Positions 41,264-49,975 of a DNA stretch of 64,000 nucleotides are shown here, piece after piece. Source of the DNA: Candidatus Latescibacterota bacterium (GTDB lineage Bacteria; Latescibacterota; UBA2968; UBA8231); contig JAJEFJ010000071.1 of NCBI GenBank assembly GCA_022820485.1, forward strand, positions 1 to 64,000. Direction: 5' to 3'. Each line of letters opens with the position of its first letter. The first letter of the stretch is position 1. The position numbers and the translations under genes were made by a program. The notes below the pieces were generated by a model that was not told the origin of the DNA, ran no database searches, and saw only the letters and a list, made by a program, of their open reading frames with translations.

Positions 41264-43621
41264 CTATAGCGTCCGCTCAGTCTCCACCACGACTAGGGAC
41301 TCGACGATGTCGCCTTCTGCGATGTCGTCGAACCCCGCAAATCCCATGCCGCACTCAAAGCCCTCGGCGACCTCTCGCACATCGTCCTTGAACCGCCGCA
41401 ACGAGGTAAGCTCCCCGGTAAAGACGACTTGGCCATCGCGCAAAATCCGCACCTGATTGCTGCGCGCAATGGTGCCGTCTTGCACCAAACAACCGCCAAT
41501 CGTCCCCATGCGGGACGAGCTAAAAATCTGGCGGATTTCGGCCCGGCCCACCACCTGTTCTTCGGTCGTCGGAGCCAAAAGGCCAGCTAAGGCAGCTCGC
41601 ACATCCTCGATGACCTCGTAGATGATGCGGTAGTTGCGAATCTCCACGCCTTCCTGCACGGCGAGATCGCGTGCCGAGGGTTGGGTGTTTACGTGGAAAC
41701 CAAGCAAAATGGCACTAGAGGCCGCCGCCAATAGCACATCCGATTCTGAAATGGCCCCCACCGCGCTGTGAATGACGTTGACCCGCACTTCCTCGTGGGT
41801 TATGCGGCCTAACTCTTCGGAAATGGCCTCGACCGACCCATCGACATCGCCTTTGACCACCACCCGCAATTCTTGAATGTGGCCTTGCTGGATCTGATCG
41901 TGTAAGTCGCTGAGCGTAACCGTGCGCAGCTTGCGGTGATCCTGCTCGCGCTTGATGAGCTGCCGCCGCTGGCTGAGGTCCTTGGCCTCTCGCTCGGAAT
42001 TGGCCACGGCAAAAATATCCCCAGCTTGCGGCACCCCGGGCAATCCGAGCACTTGGACGGGCACGGAGGGTTTTGCTCCTTCAACGCGCTGGCTATGCTC
42101 GTCGAGCAGAGCGCGAACCCTGCCGCTATGCACGCCGGTGATAAAAGGCTCGCCGACGCACAGCGTTCCCTCTTGCACCAAAACTGTAGCCACCGGCCCC
42201 CGCCCCTTGTCGAGATGGGCTTCGACGATCGTTCCACGGGCTTTCTTGTGGGGATTGGCCTGCAGTTCAAGCAATTCGGCCACGATGAGGAGAACTTCCA
42301 GCAAGTGGTCTATGCCCTGTCCAGTCTTAGCGGAGATTTCGGCACAGGGAATCTGTCCTCCCCACTCTTCAACTAAGACCCCTCTTTCGGCCAACTCCCG
42401 CTTGATCTTGTCCGGGTCGGCCGTAGGCAAGTCTATTTTGTTAATCGCGACGACTAAGGGGACCTGCGCGGCCTTGGCGTGGTCAATCGCTTCAATGGTT
42501 TGCGGCATGACGCTATCGTCGGCCGCAACAACTAGGATCACGATGTCAGTTACTCTCGAGCCGCGCGCGCGCATCGCCGTAAAGGCCGCATGCCCTGGGG
42601 TGTCGAGGAATGTTACGCCGCGACCGTCTTCCATGTTGATCACGTACGCCCCGATGTGCTGGGTAATGCCCCCAGACTCACCCTCGACCACCTTGCTTTC
42701 ACGCAAGTAGTCGAGCAACGAAGTTTTGCCGTGATCGACGTGGCCCATGACAGTAACGACCGGCGGACGCGGCTCGGGTTCGCCGATTTCTTCCTCCTCG
42801 ACGATCTCATCCAACTCGGCTTCTTCGGCCTCCAGCGGAGCCACTTCAAAGCCAAACTCGTCGGCCAGCGTCTGCATGGTGTCCATATCGAGGCGTTGAT
42901 TGATCGTCGCCATAGTACCCAACTGCAAACACAGGGCGATCACTTCGCTGACCTTGACGCCGAGTTGTTCGGCAAATTCGCCGAGCGTGATGAACTCGCT
43001 GACCTTGATCTGGCGAATCTCACCATCTTCCTCGACACCGTCTTCACGCGGACCGCGCTCGTAGCGCCGACGCCCCCGCCCCTCGTTGAGCTGACTCAAG
43101 GTCCGCCGCACGCTTTCTTGGACTTCCCTAGCATCGGGTGCCCCTTTGCGCCGCTTCCCTCGGCGGCGCTTTGGCGGCGACCCAGGCAAATTGGCCTGGG
43201 CGGTTACTTCTCGCTTTTCGCCCAAGCCCTCGCGGATGCTTTCTAAACTATCCTGCCCCTTGCCACGGCGGCGACCGCGACGACGCCCTCCCTCGGCCTT
43301 GTCGGGCAGGGGCACGGCGCTCTCCCCGGCTTGCCCTTCAACGCTCTGCTTGCGAGTTGTCGGCCCCCTTTCGCGGCGACGCCCGGGTCGCATGCCATCG
43401 GCCTGTTTGCGGCTGTCCTCTTTGGCCTTCTGCCGCTTTACTTCCTCTATCGAGCTCTTCTTTTCTTCAGCCAGCTTGCGGTCAATGGCCTCCAGCATCT
43501 CGGGCGTAAGTACGCTCATATGGCTCTTTACTTCCATATCCATGCCCTTGAGCATGGATATGAGCGCATCACTGGACAGCTTCTGTTCTTTGGCTACTTG
43601 ATAAACCCGGCGCTTTTCCAA
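41264..43621 (-). CDS. infB: Translation initiation factor IF-2
   Basis: GTPase that brings initiator tRNA to the 30S subunit. Order of domains: N-terminal IF2_N helix (KRRVYQVAKEQKL), a long charged linker rich in Arg, Lys and Gly (about residues 50-205), a second IF2_N (ITLGEFAEQLGVKVSEVIALCL), the G domain with GHVDHGKTSLLDYL, DTPGHAAF and NKID, and domains II-IV. Length is 785 aa. The linker is unusually basic and repetitive (RRRERG, RRGRRRGKG, KRRRGKRRKG). Confidence 0.97.
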   Translation of the reverse strand: MEKRRVYQVAKEQKLSSDALISMLKGMDMEVKSHMSVLTPEMLEAIDRKLAEEKKSSIEEVKRQKAKEDSRKQADGMRPGRRRERGPTTRKQSVEGQAGESAVPLPDKAEGGRRRGRRRGKGQDSLESIREGLGEKREVTAQANLPGSPPKRRRGKRRKGAPDAREVQESVRRTLSQLNEGRGRRRYERGPREDGVEEDGEIRQIKVSEFITLGEFAEQLGVKVSEVIALCLQLGTMATINQRLDMDTMQTLADEFGFEVAPLEAEEAELDEIVEEEEIGEPEPRPPVVTVMGHVDHGKTSLLDYLRESKVVEGESGGITQHIGAYVINMEDGRGVTFLDTPGHAAFTAMRARGSRVTDIVILVVAADDSVMPQTIEAIDHAKAAQVPLVVAINKIDLPTADPDKIKRELAERGVLVEEWGGQIPCAEISAKTGQGIDHLLEVLLIVAELLELQANPHKKARGTIVEAHLDKGRGPVATVLVQEGTLCVGEPFITGVHSGRVRALLDEHSQRVEGAKPSVPVQVLGLPGVPQAGDIFAVANSEREAKDLSQRRQLIKREQDHRKLRTVTLSDLHDQIQQGHIQELRVVVKGDVDGSVEAISEELGRITHEEVRVNVIHSAVGAISESDVLLAAASSAILLGFHVNTQPSARDLAVQEGVEIRNYRIIYEVIEDVRAALAGLLAPTTEEQVVGRAEIRQIFSSSRMGTIGGCLVQDGTIARSNQVRILRDGQVVFTGELTSLRRFKDDVREVAEGFECGMGFAGFDDIAEGDIVESLVVVETERTL

Positions 43622-43635
43622 AATTATTCCCTCAG

Positions 43636-45024
43636 CTACTCAGCCCTTTGGTCTGTCTCGTCTTCTCCACTCACAGCGGGTGCGGCAGGTACTTGTCCAC
43701 TCTCTTGCTCAGCCTCCTGTTGGACCGCTTCGGCCTCCTCAGCAGCAATCAATGCTTCAATATCGACCTCACCGTGTTCGGCCAGGTACGCGGCGGCGGC
43801 AGCCTTTACTCCTTGGGCGGTTTCGGCTAACTCTAAGCCCGGTACAGTCTGTAACAGCTCTGTATCGGCCTCGGATATCGCGGTGATGGAGCCGAAACCG
43901 GACGTGGTCAAACTCAGGGCAATCAACTCGCTAATGCCATCGATCTGGCGGAATACTTGCTGGTACTTATCCTGCTTGGCGCGGCGCTCTTGGTATTGCT
44001 CGTCGGTGATAATATCGAGCCCCCAACCCGTCAGTTGACTGGCGAGTTTGGTATTTTGTCCGCCCTTGCCAATGGCTAGCGATAGCTGCTCCTCTTCGAC
44101 GATCACCACCGCGTGTCGGCGGCGCGAATCCGTAATGCAGCGCACTACGGTGGCCGGACTTAGGGCGCGGCTTATGAATATATCCGGCTCGTCAATCCAA
44201 GGAACGATATCGATGCGCTCGCCACTCAATTCTCGGACGATGGCTTGCACTCGCGATCCTTTTACCCCCACGCAGGCCCCCACCGGATCGACGCGTTCGT
44301 CGCTGCTGCTGACCGCAATTTTGGCTCGCCCGCCCGGCTCGCGGGCCACGCCGTGAATATCGACGATACCCTCGGCTATTTCCGGCACTTCTGTGGCAAA
44401 GAGCTTCCTGAGGAATTCGGGCCGCGTGCGAGAAAGCAAGACCTGAGGCCCCCGGCTCGACTTGAGCACCTCGTATATATAGCCCCGCACCGCATCGCCT
44501 TGGCGGTAGCGCTCGCGGCGGATTTGCTCTTTGTATGGCACAGCGGCCTCGGCCCGACCAAGGTTGAGAATGATGTCGCCGTGGCTGATCTGTTGCACAG
44601 TACCGGATTCGACGAGGCCGACCCGACCGATAAATTCGTCGTATATTCGCTCTCGCTCGGCTTCGCGCACCCGCTGAATGAGAATCTGTTTTGCGGTCTG
44701 GATGGCGTTGCGACCAAAGTCGGCGAAATTGAGCTGCTGTACCAGCACGGAACCTAGTTGAGCATGGGGGTCGATGTTGCGGGCGTCGGCGAGGAGAATC
44801 TCCATGGATGGCTCGGCTACTTCTTCGACGACGGTCTTGCGGGCGTACACGGCCATCGTACCTTGGGCCGCGTCGATGTCAACTTCGTAATTTTCGGTAT
44901 TGCCGTAGTGCCTTTTGGCGGCTGAAATTAGAGCGTCGGCAAGGGTTTGTACCACCAATTCCCGATCGACGTTTTTTTCGCGGGCAATCTGCCCCAAGGC
45001 TTCGACAATGTTTGCGTTATTCAT
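43636..45024 (-). CDS. nusA: Transcription termination/antitermination factor NusA
   Basis: RNA polymerase-binding elongation factor. N-terminal domain (residues 1-125), S1 domain (VESGTVQQISHGDIILNLGRAEAAVP), two KH domains (EIAEGIVDIHGVAREPGGRAKIAVSS and IDIVPWIDEPDIFISRALSPA) are complete, followed by a helix-hairpin region and an acidic Glu-rich C-terminus (462 aa). It is flanked by rimP and infB as in most bacteria. Confidence 0.96.
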   Translation of the reverse strand: MNNANIVEALGQIAREKNVDRELVVQTLADALISAAKRHYGNTENYEVDIDAAQGTMAVYARKTVVEEVAEPSMEILLADARNIDPHAQLGSVLVQQLNFADFGRNAIQTAKQILIQRVREAERERIYDEFIGRVGLVESGTVQQISHGDIILNLGRAEAAVPYKEQIRRERYRQGDAVRGYIYEVLKSSRGPQVLLSRTRPEFLRKLFATEVPEIAEGIVDIHGVAREPGGRAKIAVSSSDERVDPVGACVGVKGSRVQAIVRELSGERIDIVPWIDEPDIFISRALSPATVVRCITDSRRRHAVVIVEEEQLSLAIGKGGQNTKLASQLTGWGLDIITDEQYQERRAKQDKYQQVFRQIDGISELIALSLTTSGFGSITAISEADTELLQTVPGLELAETAQGVKAAAAAYLAEHGEVDIEALIAAEEAEAVQQEAEQESGQVPAAPAVSGEDETDQRAE

Positions 45025-45048
45025 GGTTTTTTGCTCAACCTTCGCTGC

Positions 45049-45501
45049 TTACAATTCTGGTTCGATGTTGGCTTTAGCAATATCGGCGCGGGCCACGATC
45101 TCGGCTGGGCTGTCGAGCTGAATCCGGTCGGCTTCCCAAGCGATCAGCCGACCTTTGACCGCTCGGCCGGACGTGAGCACGACTTTTAGCAAACGGCCAC
45201 AGGCGCGGGTGAAATCCCCATCGGTCTCTAAGGGCCGGTCCAATCCCGGCGAGGTCACTTCGAGCCGATACCGCCCGGCAATGGGATCTTCTATGTCGAA
45301 GAGATCGGCCACTTCGCGACTGATCGACTCACAGATGGCCAGCGTTATACCGCAATTTTTGTGAACCAATAACCTAACTAACTGATTACCGTGGGCTCCG
45401 CTGAGTTCAATATCGACGAGTTCGGCCTCGTGCTCGCGGACAATGGGTTCGACAAGAGCTACTAGATCGGCCTTTAATGCGAATTTATCTACGGCGGAAA
45501 T
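45049..45501 (-). CDS. rimP: Ribosome maturation factor RimP with apparent ATT start codon
   Basis: 30S assembly factor. The complete family sequence is only obtained by starting at ATT: MSAVDKFALKADLVALVEPI, then VREHEAELVDIEL and the C-terminal core ISREVADLFDIEDPIAGRYRLEVTSPGLDRPL. This gives 150 aa, the normal length. A stop codon lies five codons upstream, and no ATG, GTG or TTG occurs in frame before codon 45 (a TTG inside the conserved domain). AAGGGGGA, a strong ribosome site, precedes the ATT by 9 bases. Initiation at ATT is known for infC, where it allows IF3 feedback; the same logic may apply here. Confidence 0.88.
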   Translation of the reverse strand: MSAVDKFALKADLVALVEPIVREHEAELVDIELSGAHGNQLVRLLVHKNCGITLAICESISREVADLFDIEDPIAGRYRLEVTSPGLDRPLETDGDFTRACGRLLKVVLTSGRAVKGRLIAWEADRIQLDSPAEIVARADIAKANIEPEL

Positions 45502-45521
45502 ACGCGCTTTTCCCCCTTAAG

Positions 45522-45549
45522 CAAAAAAGTGGGCTATGACGCCCACTCG
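45522..45549 (-). terminator. Hairpin with T-run: merR terminator or rimP leader attenuator
   Basis: On the minus strand a 7-bp perfect stem (AGTGGGC/GCCCACT, 6-base loop) is followed by six T. It lies 75 bases after merR and immediately before the rimP ribosome site. Because a promoter-like sequence sits between merR and the hairpin, it may act as an attenuator within the rimP leader. Confidence 0.75.
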
Positions 45550-45556
45550 GGATTAT

Positions 45557-45585
45557 AAAATATAGAATTGTATTAGTTTAGGCAA
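45557..45585 (-). promoter_or_regulatory. Possible promoter of the rimP-nusA-infB operon
   Basis: TTGCCT, a 17-base spacer and TATTTT on the minus strand; the -10 area is AT-rich with alternatives TATATT and TATAAT. Transcription would begin just before the hairpin that precedes rimP. Confidence 0.4.
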
Positions 45586-45624
45586 GACGACTTAACAGTC
45601 CTAGCCAAATGTCGATAGTCGATA

Positions 45625-46047
45625 CTAGAAGAGACGCAATATCTCGCGCAGTTCTTTTTTAGTCTCTTCGATCATTCTGAACGCGGCCTCCCGGTCCTGT
45701 ACAGGCTCGGCGTTGGCTTGCTCCGCTGCTAGCGCGGGACTGTCCTGTTGTTGGGCAAGCAAAACAGACACTTGCTCGCCAACCTGACGCAGGAGGTCAG
45801 GTTCGTCTTTGAGCTTTTTCTTTACACCTTGCGTCGTATAGCGCTCCTCGTAGAGGAGGCGCTTGAGCAACAAGATGATCCCTATGTCGCGTTCTCTATA
45901 AGCCCTGTTTTTGCCACCGCGTGCGCGACGCGGCCGCAAACACGCAAACTCCTTCTCCCACGCCCTGAGCGTATAGGGTTGTAGTTGTGTGAGTTCTGCG
46001 ACTTCACTGATGCTGTAATACAACTTGTTTTGCAATGGATTTTTCAC
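45625..46047 (-). CDS. MerR-family transcriptional regulator
   Basis: A 140-aa protein with an N-terminal MerR winged helix (YSISEVAELTQLQPYTLRAWEKEF, then RAYRERDIGIILLLKRLLYEERYTTQGVKKKL), followed by a short Gln/Ala-rich and charged tail. No effector-binding Cys cluster is present, so it is not a metal sensor; the group with this short form is found beside cell-division or translation genes in many Gram-negatives. The GTG start overlaps the der stop by four bases. Target genes are unknown. Confidence 0.83.
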   Translation of the reverse strand: MKNPLQNKLYYSISEVAELTQLQPYTLRAWEKEFACLRPRRARGGKNRAYRERDIGIILLLKRLLYEERYTTQGVKKKLKDEPDLLRQVGEQVSVLLAQQQDSPALAAEQANAEPVQDREAAFRMIEETKKELREILRLF

Positions 46048-47399
46048 GATCGAGCTTCCCTGTATCCTTTGCGCCGACGCCAAACGATGCGCAAGGGCGT
46101 TCCCTCGAAATCAAACTCCGACCTCAGTCGGTTTTCGATGTGGCGTCGGTAATTTCCCGGCACGGAGCGGGGCAGATTCGTAAAGATCGTAAACGCTGGC
46201 GGGTTAATCGCGTGTTGGGTGGCGTAGAGTAGGCGGATGTCGCGACCTTCTTGCGTCGCTAGGTACTCGCCGGATAGCTGCTGAATGATCTTGTTCAGGC
46301 GCGCGGTGGGAATCCGCGTCCGGCGCTTGTTACCCACTGCGGCCACTACTTCGAGACACTTGTGGACCCGCCGCCCGGTCAAGCCCGATATGCACAGCAC
46401 TGGATAGTTGCGCAAAAAAGGATAGCGATCGCGCAACTCGCTGCGGAACTCGGCCACCGTTTTCTCGACGATTAAATCCCACTTATTGATCGCCACCACC
46501 AAGCCGCAGCCTGACTTTATCACTTGCTCCATGATGCGGGCGTCTTGCATGACCCACCCCTCGGCACCGTCTATGAGCACAACCGCCACATCGGCTTGGT
46601 CGATGCTATTGGCCGCCCGGCGCGTGCTGTAGAATTCCACCGGATCATCGACCTTAGATCGCCGCCGCAAACCGGCCGTATCCACGAACTGTAGGTGGCT
46701 GTCCTGCCAAGTCAAGCGCAGTTGCGTTGGGTCGCGGGTCGTACCAGGCTGGTCGTGGACGATGGAAACCTGGTGGCCAGCGAGGCGATTGATCAGCGTG
46801 GATTTGCCCACGTTGGGACGACCAACCAAAGCGACTCGAATCGCCGCTTCGTCCCATTCTGGCCCATACGCCCCGGCCTCATCGAAGAGCGCAATAAGTG
46901 CATCGAGCAAGTCCCCGGAACGCCGCCCGGTCACGGCTGAAACCGGTAGGGGTTCCCCCAAGCCGAGCCGGTAGAATTCGTCGAGCGGCGCAACTGGCCC
47001 CACCTCATCGACCTTGTTGACGGCCAGCAAGCATTTTCCGCCCCCGCTGCGCAGCATGGCCCCCATTTCTTGGTCGAGATCGGTCAAACCCGTAGTCCCA
47101 TCGCAGAGAAAAATCGCTATATCCGCTTCTGTCAGAGCCTTTGCCGCTTGGGAGCGCACGGCCGAGGATAGCGCGTCTTTGGCATTGGGCATGTAGCCCC
47201 CCGTATCGACCAAAGTAAAGGAGCGCCCTCCCCACTCGGCTGCGGCGAATATCTGATCGCGCGTGACTCCGGGCTGGCCATCGGTTATGGCCCACCGGGT
47301 CCCCAAGATGCGGTTAAAGAGAGTCGATTTGCCCACGTTGGGCCGTCCGACAATCGCCACAATGGGCCGGCGATGATTTTCGACGGTTTGGGTGCTCAT
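46044..47399 (-). CDS. der: Ribosome biogenesis GTPase Der (EngA)
   Basis: Essential 50S assembly factor with two tandem G domains: GRPNVGKSTLFNRI with DTGG and NKVD, then GRPNVGKSTLINRL with DTAGL and NKWD, and a C-terminal KH-like domain. From the MSTQTVEN start it has 451 aa, normal for Der. A 65-codon upstream extension in frame is rejected: it is Arg-rich antisense of the neighbouring gene, and the chosen ATG overlaps that gene's stop by four bases. Confidence 0.96.
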   Translation of the reverse strand: MSTQTVENHRRPIVAIVGRPNVGKSTLFNRILGTRWAITDGQPGVTRDQIFAAAEWGGRSFTLVDTGGYMPNAKDALSSAVRSQAAKALTEADIAIFLCDGTTGLTDLDQEMGAMLRSGGGKCLLAVNKVDEVGPVAPLDEFYRLGLGEPLPVSAVTGRRSGDLLDALIALFDEAGAYGPEWDEAAIRVALVGRPNVGKSTLINRLAGHQVSIVHDQPGTTRDPTQLRLTWQDSHLQFVDTAGLRRRSKVDDPVEFYSTRRAANSIDQADVAVVLIDGAEGWVMQDARIMEQVIKSGCGLVVAINKWDLIVEKTVAEFRSELRDRYPFLRNYPVLCISGLTGRRVHKCLEVVAAVGNKRRTRIPTARLNKIIQQLSGEYLATQEGRDIRLLYATQHAINPPAFTIFTNLPRSVPGNYRRHIENRLRSEFDFEGTPLRIVWRRRKGYREARS

Positions 47400-48754
47400 T
47401 TTTCGCGCCCTATGTAGTAACCCAATTCGGTTAGCTGCCGCCCCTCCCCTTGCACATTCACGCCTTGATCGGCCCAAACGCGCTCGAGCGATTCGACCAA
47501 GTCGTATCCTCCTACCGCAAGGGGAACGCCAGCCTCTTCGGCCAGTTGCGGCACGGTCATGTCGTCTAGTGTCAACCCCTCGCCATTGATGCAATTGGGC
47601 GGCAGCAAGACCAAATCCCGCTCGATTCCATCGCGCACCCTCGCCGCCATATCGCGGCCGGTCAGCAGACCTGACACCGTGATGCCGCGACCGAAAAAGT
47701 CGTTATCGACCGGTAGGAGGTCGATTTGTACGTTCTCGATGGCATTCAGTCTAGCCACTAGAGGCACGAGGATGCGCTCTGCCAAACGCCCGGTCAGCAG
47801 ACCGATCCGCACGGCCTTGGCCGTGCGCGCTGGTAGCCTCTTGCTCGCCTCGTCCCAAGTATCGAGGAAGGAGCGGACCATGCCGATACCGTTTTCTAGT
47901 TGGGGAAACGCATCGTAATACGACGCCTCTGGCACGGGCCGACCCGTCAGCAGAAAGAGCTCGTCAGCCGCATAGACGAACCGCTCGCCAAAGCGCGCTT
48001 TAAATTGCAAGCCCCACGCTTCGGCTGCGTCCGCGTACTCAGCGGCCTTGGCCGGGGTCACCGGGTCGAGCTGGACGAGCTTGTGGCGATGATCGGTCAG
48101 CCCCACCGGCACCAGCGCCACCGAGCGCACCGCGGGATAGTACGCAGACAGATCGGCCACCGTGCGCTCTAGGTGCGGCCCGTCGTTCCAGCCCGGACAG
48201 AGCACGACTTGGGTGTGCATTTCAATGCCGTTATCCGCTAGTTTGCGCAAGCGCTCGTTGATATCAATAGTCGCTTTCGTGCGCCCGAGCATGACTTGCC
48301 TTAGCTCGGGATCGGTCGCGTGGACTGAGATGTATTGCGGTGTTAGCCCTTGTTCAATTATGCGGTCGATATCGCTTTCGCGGACATTGGTCAGGGTCAC
48401 GTATGAACCGTGGAGAAAAGAGAGCCGGAAATCGTCGTCTTCAAAATACAGGCTGCGCCGCATGCCCTTGGGCATTTGATGGATAAAGCAGAAGACGCAT
48501 TTGTTGTTGCAACTACGCAAGCGCATATCCTCGAAGACGAGGCCTAAGGATTCACCGCTCTGGCGCTCAATTTCAGCCTCGTACCGTTCTTTGTCGCGCT
48601 CGATTTCTACGCAGATTACCTCTTCGGCGCTGTTGACCTGCACGTCGATCAAATCGCGCACTTCTTCGCCATTGATGCGCAAAATGCGATCGCCGATGCA
48701 AAATCCCGCGCGTGCGCCGAGGCTATCGGGCTCAATTTGTTTTACGACAACCAT
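47396..48754 (-). CDS. DUF512 protein: PDZ plus radical-SAM domain
   Basis: A 452-aa protein with an N-terminal PDZ-like domain (VKQIEPDSLGARAGFCIGDRILRINGEEV), then a radical-SAM cluster motif CxxxCxxC as C82, C86 and C89 in SCNNKCVFCF, and the DUF512 C-terminal domain (GLLTGRLAERILVPLV; LTLDDMTVPQL). Proteins of this family occur next to der in many bacteria and have no assigned reaction. The link with Der suggests a role in ribosome or RNA modification. Confidence 0.87.
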   Translation of the reverse strand: MVVVKQIEPDSLGARAGFCIGDRILRINGEEVRDLIDVQVNSAEEVICVEIERDKERYEAEIERQSGESLGLVFEDMRLRSCNNKCVFCFIHQMPKGMRRSLYFEDDDFRLSFLHGSYVTLTNVRESDIDRIIEQGLTPQYISVHATDPELRQVMLGRTKATIDINERLRKLADNGIEMHTQVVLCPGWNDGPHLERTVADLSAYYPAVRSVALVPVGLTDHRHKLVQLDPVTPAKAAEYADAAEAWGLQFKARFGERFVYAADELFLLTGRPVPEASYYDAFPQLENGIGMVRSFLDTWDEASKRLPARTAKAVRIGLLTGRLAERILVPLVARLNAIENVQIDLLPVDNDFFGRGITVSGLLTGRDMAARVRDGIERDLVLLPPNCINGEGLTLDDMTVPQLAEEAGVPLAVGGYDLVESLERVWADQGVNVQGEGRQLTELGYYIGREK

Positions 48755-48856
48755 AGTGAATTAAGCAATTAATCTACGTATCATAGTGTGGGGCAAGACG
48801 TTCTATCGCTAAAGGTATATGGATAGTGCGCCGACAGCAATACCTTGGAAAGAAAT

Positions 48857-48890
48857 AAAAAAATCCGCCTGACCAAGTTGGCTAGGCGGA
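48857..48890 (-). terminator. Terminator of the tRNA-Gly gene
   Basis: On the minus strand a stem TCCGCCT/AGGCGGA with an internally paired 13-base loop (CCAA/TTGG) is followed by seven T. It lies 3 bases past the tRNA 3' end. Confidence 0.85.
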
Positions 48891-48893
48891 TGA

Positions 48894-48968
48894 TGGAGCG
48901 GGAGACGGGAATCGAACCCGCGACATCAAGCTTGGGAAGCTTGCGCTCTACCCCTGAGCTACTCCCGC
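48894..48968 (-). tRNA. tRNA-Gly (anticodon CCC)
   Basis: Acceptor GCGGGAG/CTCCCGC, D arm GCTC/GAGC, anticodon stem CAAGC/GCTTG with loop TTCCCAA (anticodon CCC, reading GGG), T arm CGGG-TTCGATT-CCCG, discriminator T and encoded CCA. Confidence 0.95.
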
Positions 48969-48983
48969 TAATTTTTGTGCATA

Positions 48984-49012
48984 AGGTAAGGCGAGTCCCC
49001 GACCGCTGTCAA
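48984..49012 (-). promoter_or_regulatory. Promoter of tRNA-Gly
   Basis: On the minus strand TTGACA is followed after 17 bases by TTACCT (or after 18 by TACCTT), about 16 bases before the tRNA 5' end. The -35 overlaps the miaA stop codon. Confidence 0.55.
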
Positions 49013-49959
49013 CCCGCCCCACTACCCCATCGGTACTCCCACTCGCCGACGATGCGCTGGACGACGCCGGCCTTTCCCCATACATCGAGATCCAATTCGC
49101 GCAGGCGGCGGTCGCGGCGGCACCACGTTATTTGCCGTTTGGCCAGGCGGCGGGTGCGCTGCTTGGTCCGCTCGATGGCTTCTTGCCAAGGGCAATGCCC
49201 TGCCAGTGCGCTGCACATTTCGAGATAACCCAAAGTCCCCAAGGCGCTGTTACTTGGGTCGTAGCCCATTTCGCGCAAGGAGCGGACTTCCTCGACCCAT
49301 CCCTGCTCGACCATTTGCTCGACCCGCTGCTCGATCCGCTCGTAGAGCCGATTGCGCGCCATAGTCAGACTAATCATCTGTGGCTGCTGTATAAGGGGTT
49401 GTCCCTTGCGCTCCCGCCATAGCGTGCTGAGCGCGCCCTTTCTGACCATTACCACCTCCAAAGCCCGCAGGATCCGCTGCGCGTCACCCGGCTGCAACCG
49501 CGCTTGCGCGACCGGATCTCGACGGCCCAACTCCTCGTATAGGGAGGCAAGCCCCTCGCAATGCAGGCGATTTTGCAATTCGGCGCGGGTCGGCGCGTAT
49601 TCGGTCGCGTCCTCAAAGCATCCGTCCAGTGCACTCTGCCAGTACAGGCCGGTCCCTCCAACCATGATGGGTAGCCCCCCTCTGTTCCAGACCTGCTCAA
49701 TGATGCTCCGCGCGGCTCGCTCATACGCTCCCGCGCTGTAGGTTTCCTCGGGACAGAGCACATCAAGTAAGTGATGGGGACATTGATTCTGCTGTTCAGC
49801 GGTTGGCTTGGCCGTGCCGATATCCATGTGGCGGTAGATTTGCCGCGAGTCGGCTGAGATGATTTCCACTTTGGGCAAGTGCTGGGCTACTTCAAGGGCT
49901 ATTTCTGTTTTACCTGTGGCGGTAGGTCCGGTGATTAGGATTAGTTGTTTATTTAACAT
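49009..49959 (-). CDS. miaA: tRNA dimethylallyltransferase
   Basis: Adds the isopentenyl group to A37 of tRNAs reading UNN codons. The P-loop GPTATGKTEIALEVA opens the protein, with DSRQIYRHMDIGTAKP and the HHLLDVLCPEETYSAG segment following. Length 316 aa is standard; the C-terminal QRTRRLAKRQITWCRR tail is typical. No ribosome site is evident; the upstream gap ATAATATG resembles the AT-rich motif described elsewhere in the window. Confidence 0.95.
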   Translation of the reverse strand: MLNKQLILITGPTATGKTEIALEVAQHLPKVEIISADSRQIYRHMDIGTAKPTAEQQNQCPHHLLDVLCPEETYSAGAYERAARSIIEQVWNRGGLPIMVGGTGLYWQSALDGCFEDATEYAPTRAELQNRLHCEGLASLYEELGRRDPVAQARLQPGDAQRILRALEVVMVRKGALSTLWRERKGQPLIQQPQMISLTMARNRLYERIEQRVEQMVEQGWVEEVRSLREMGYDPSNSALGTLGYLEMCSALAGHCPWQEAIERTKQRTRRLAKRQITWCRRDRRLRELDLDVWGKAGVVQRIVGEWEYRWGSGAG

Positions 49960-49975
49960 ATTATTGATTATATGA

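Noticed and set aside
47400-47594. 65-codon in-frame extension upstream of der
   Set aside because: Arg-rich and antisense-like; the internal ATG overlaps the neighbouring stop by four bases and matches the family N-terminus.
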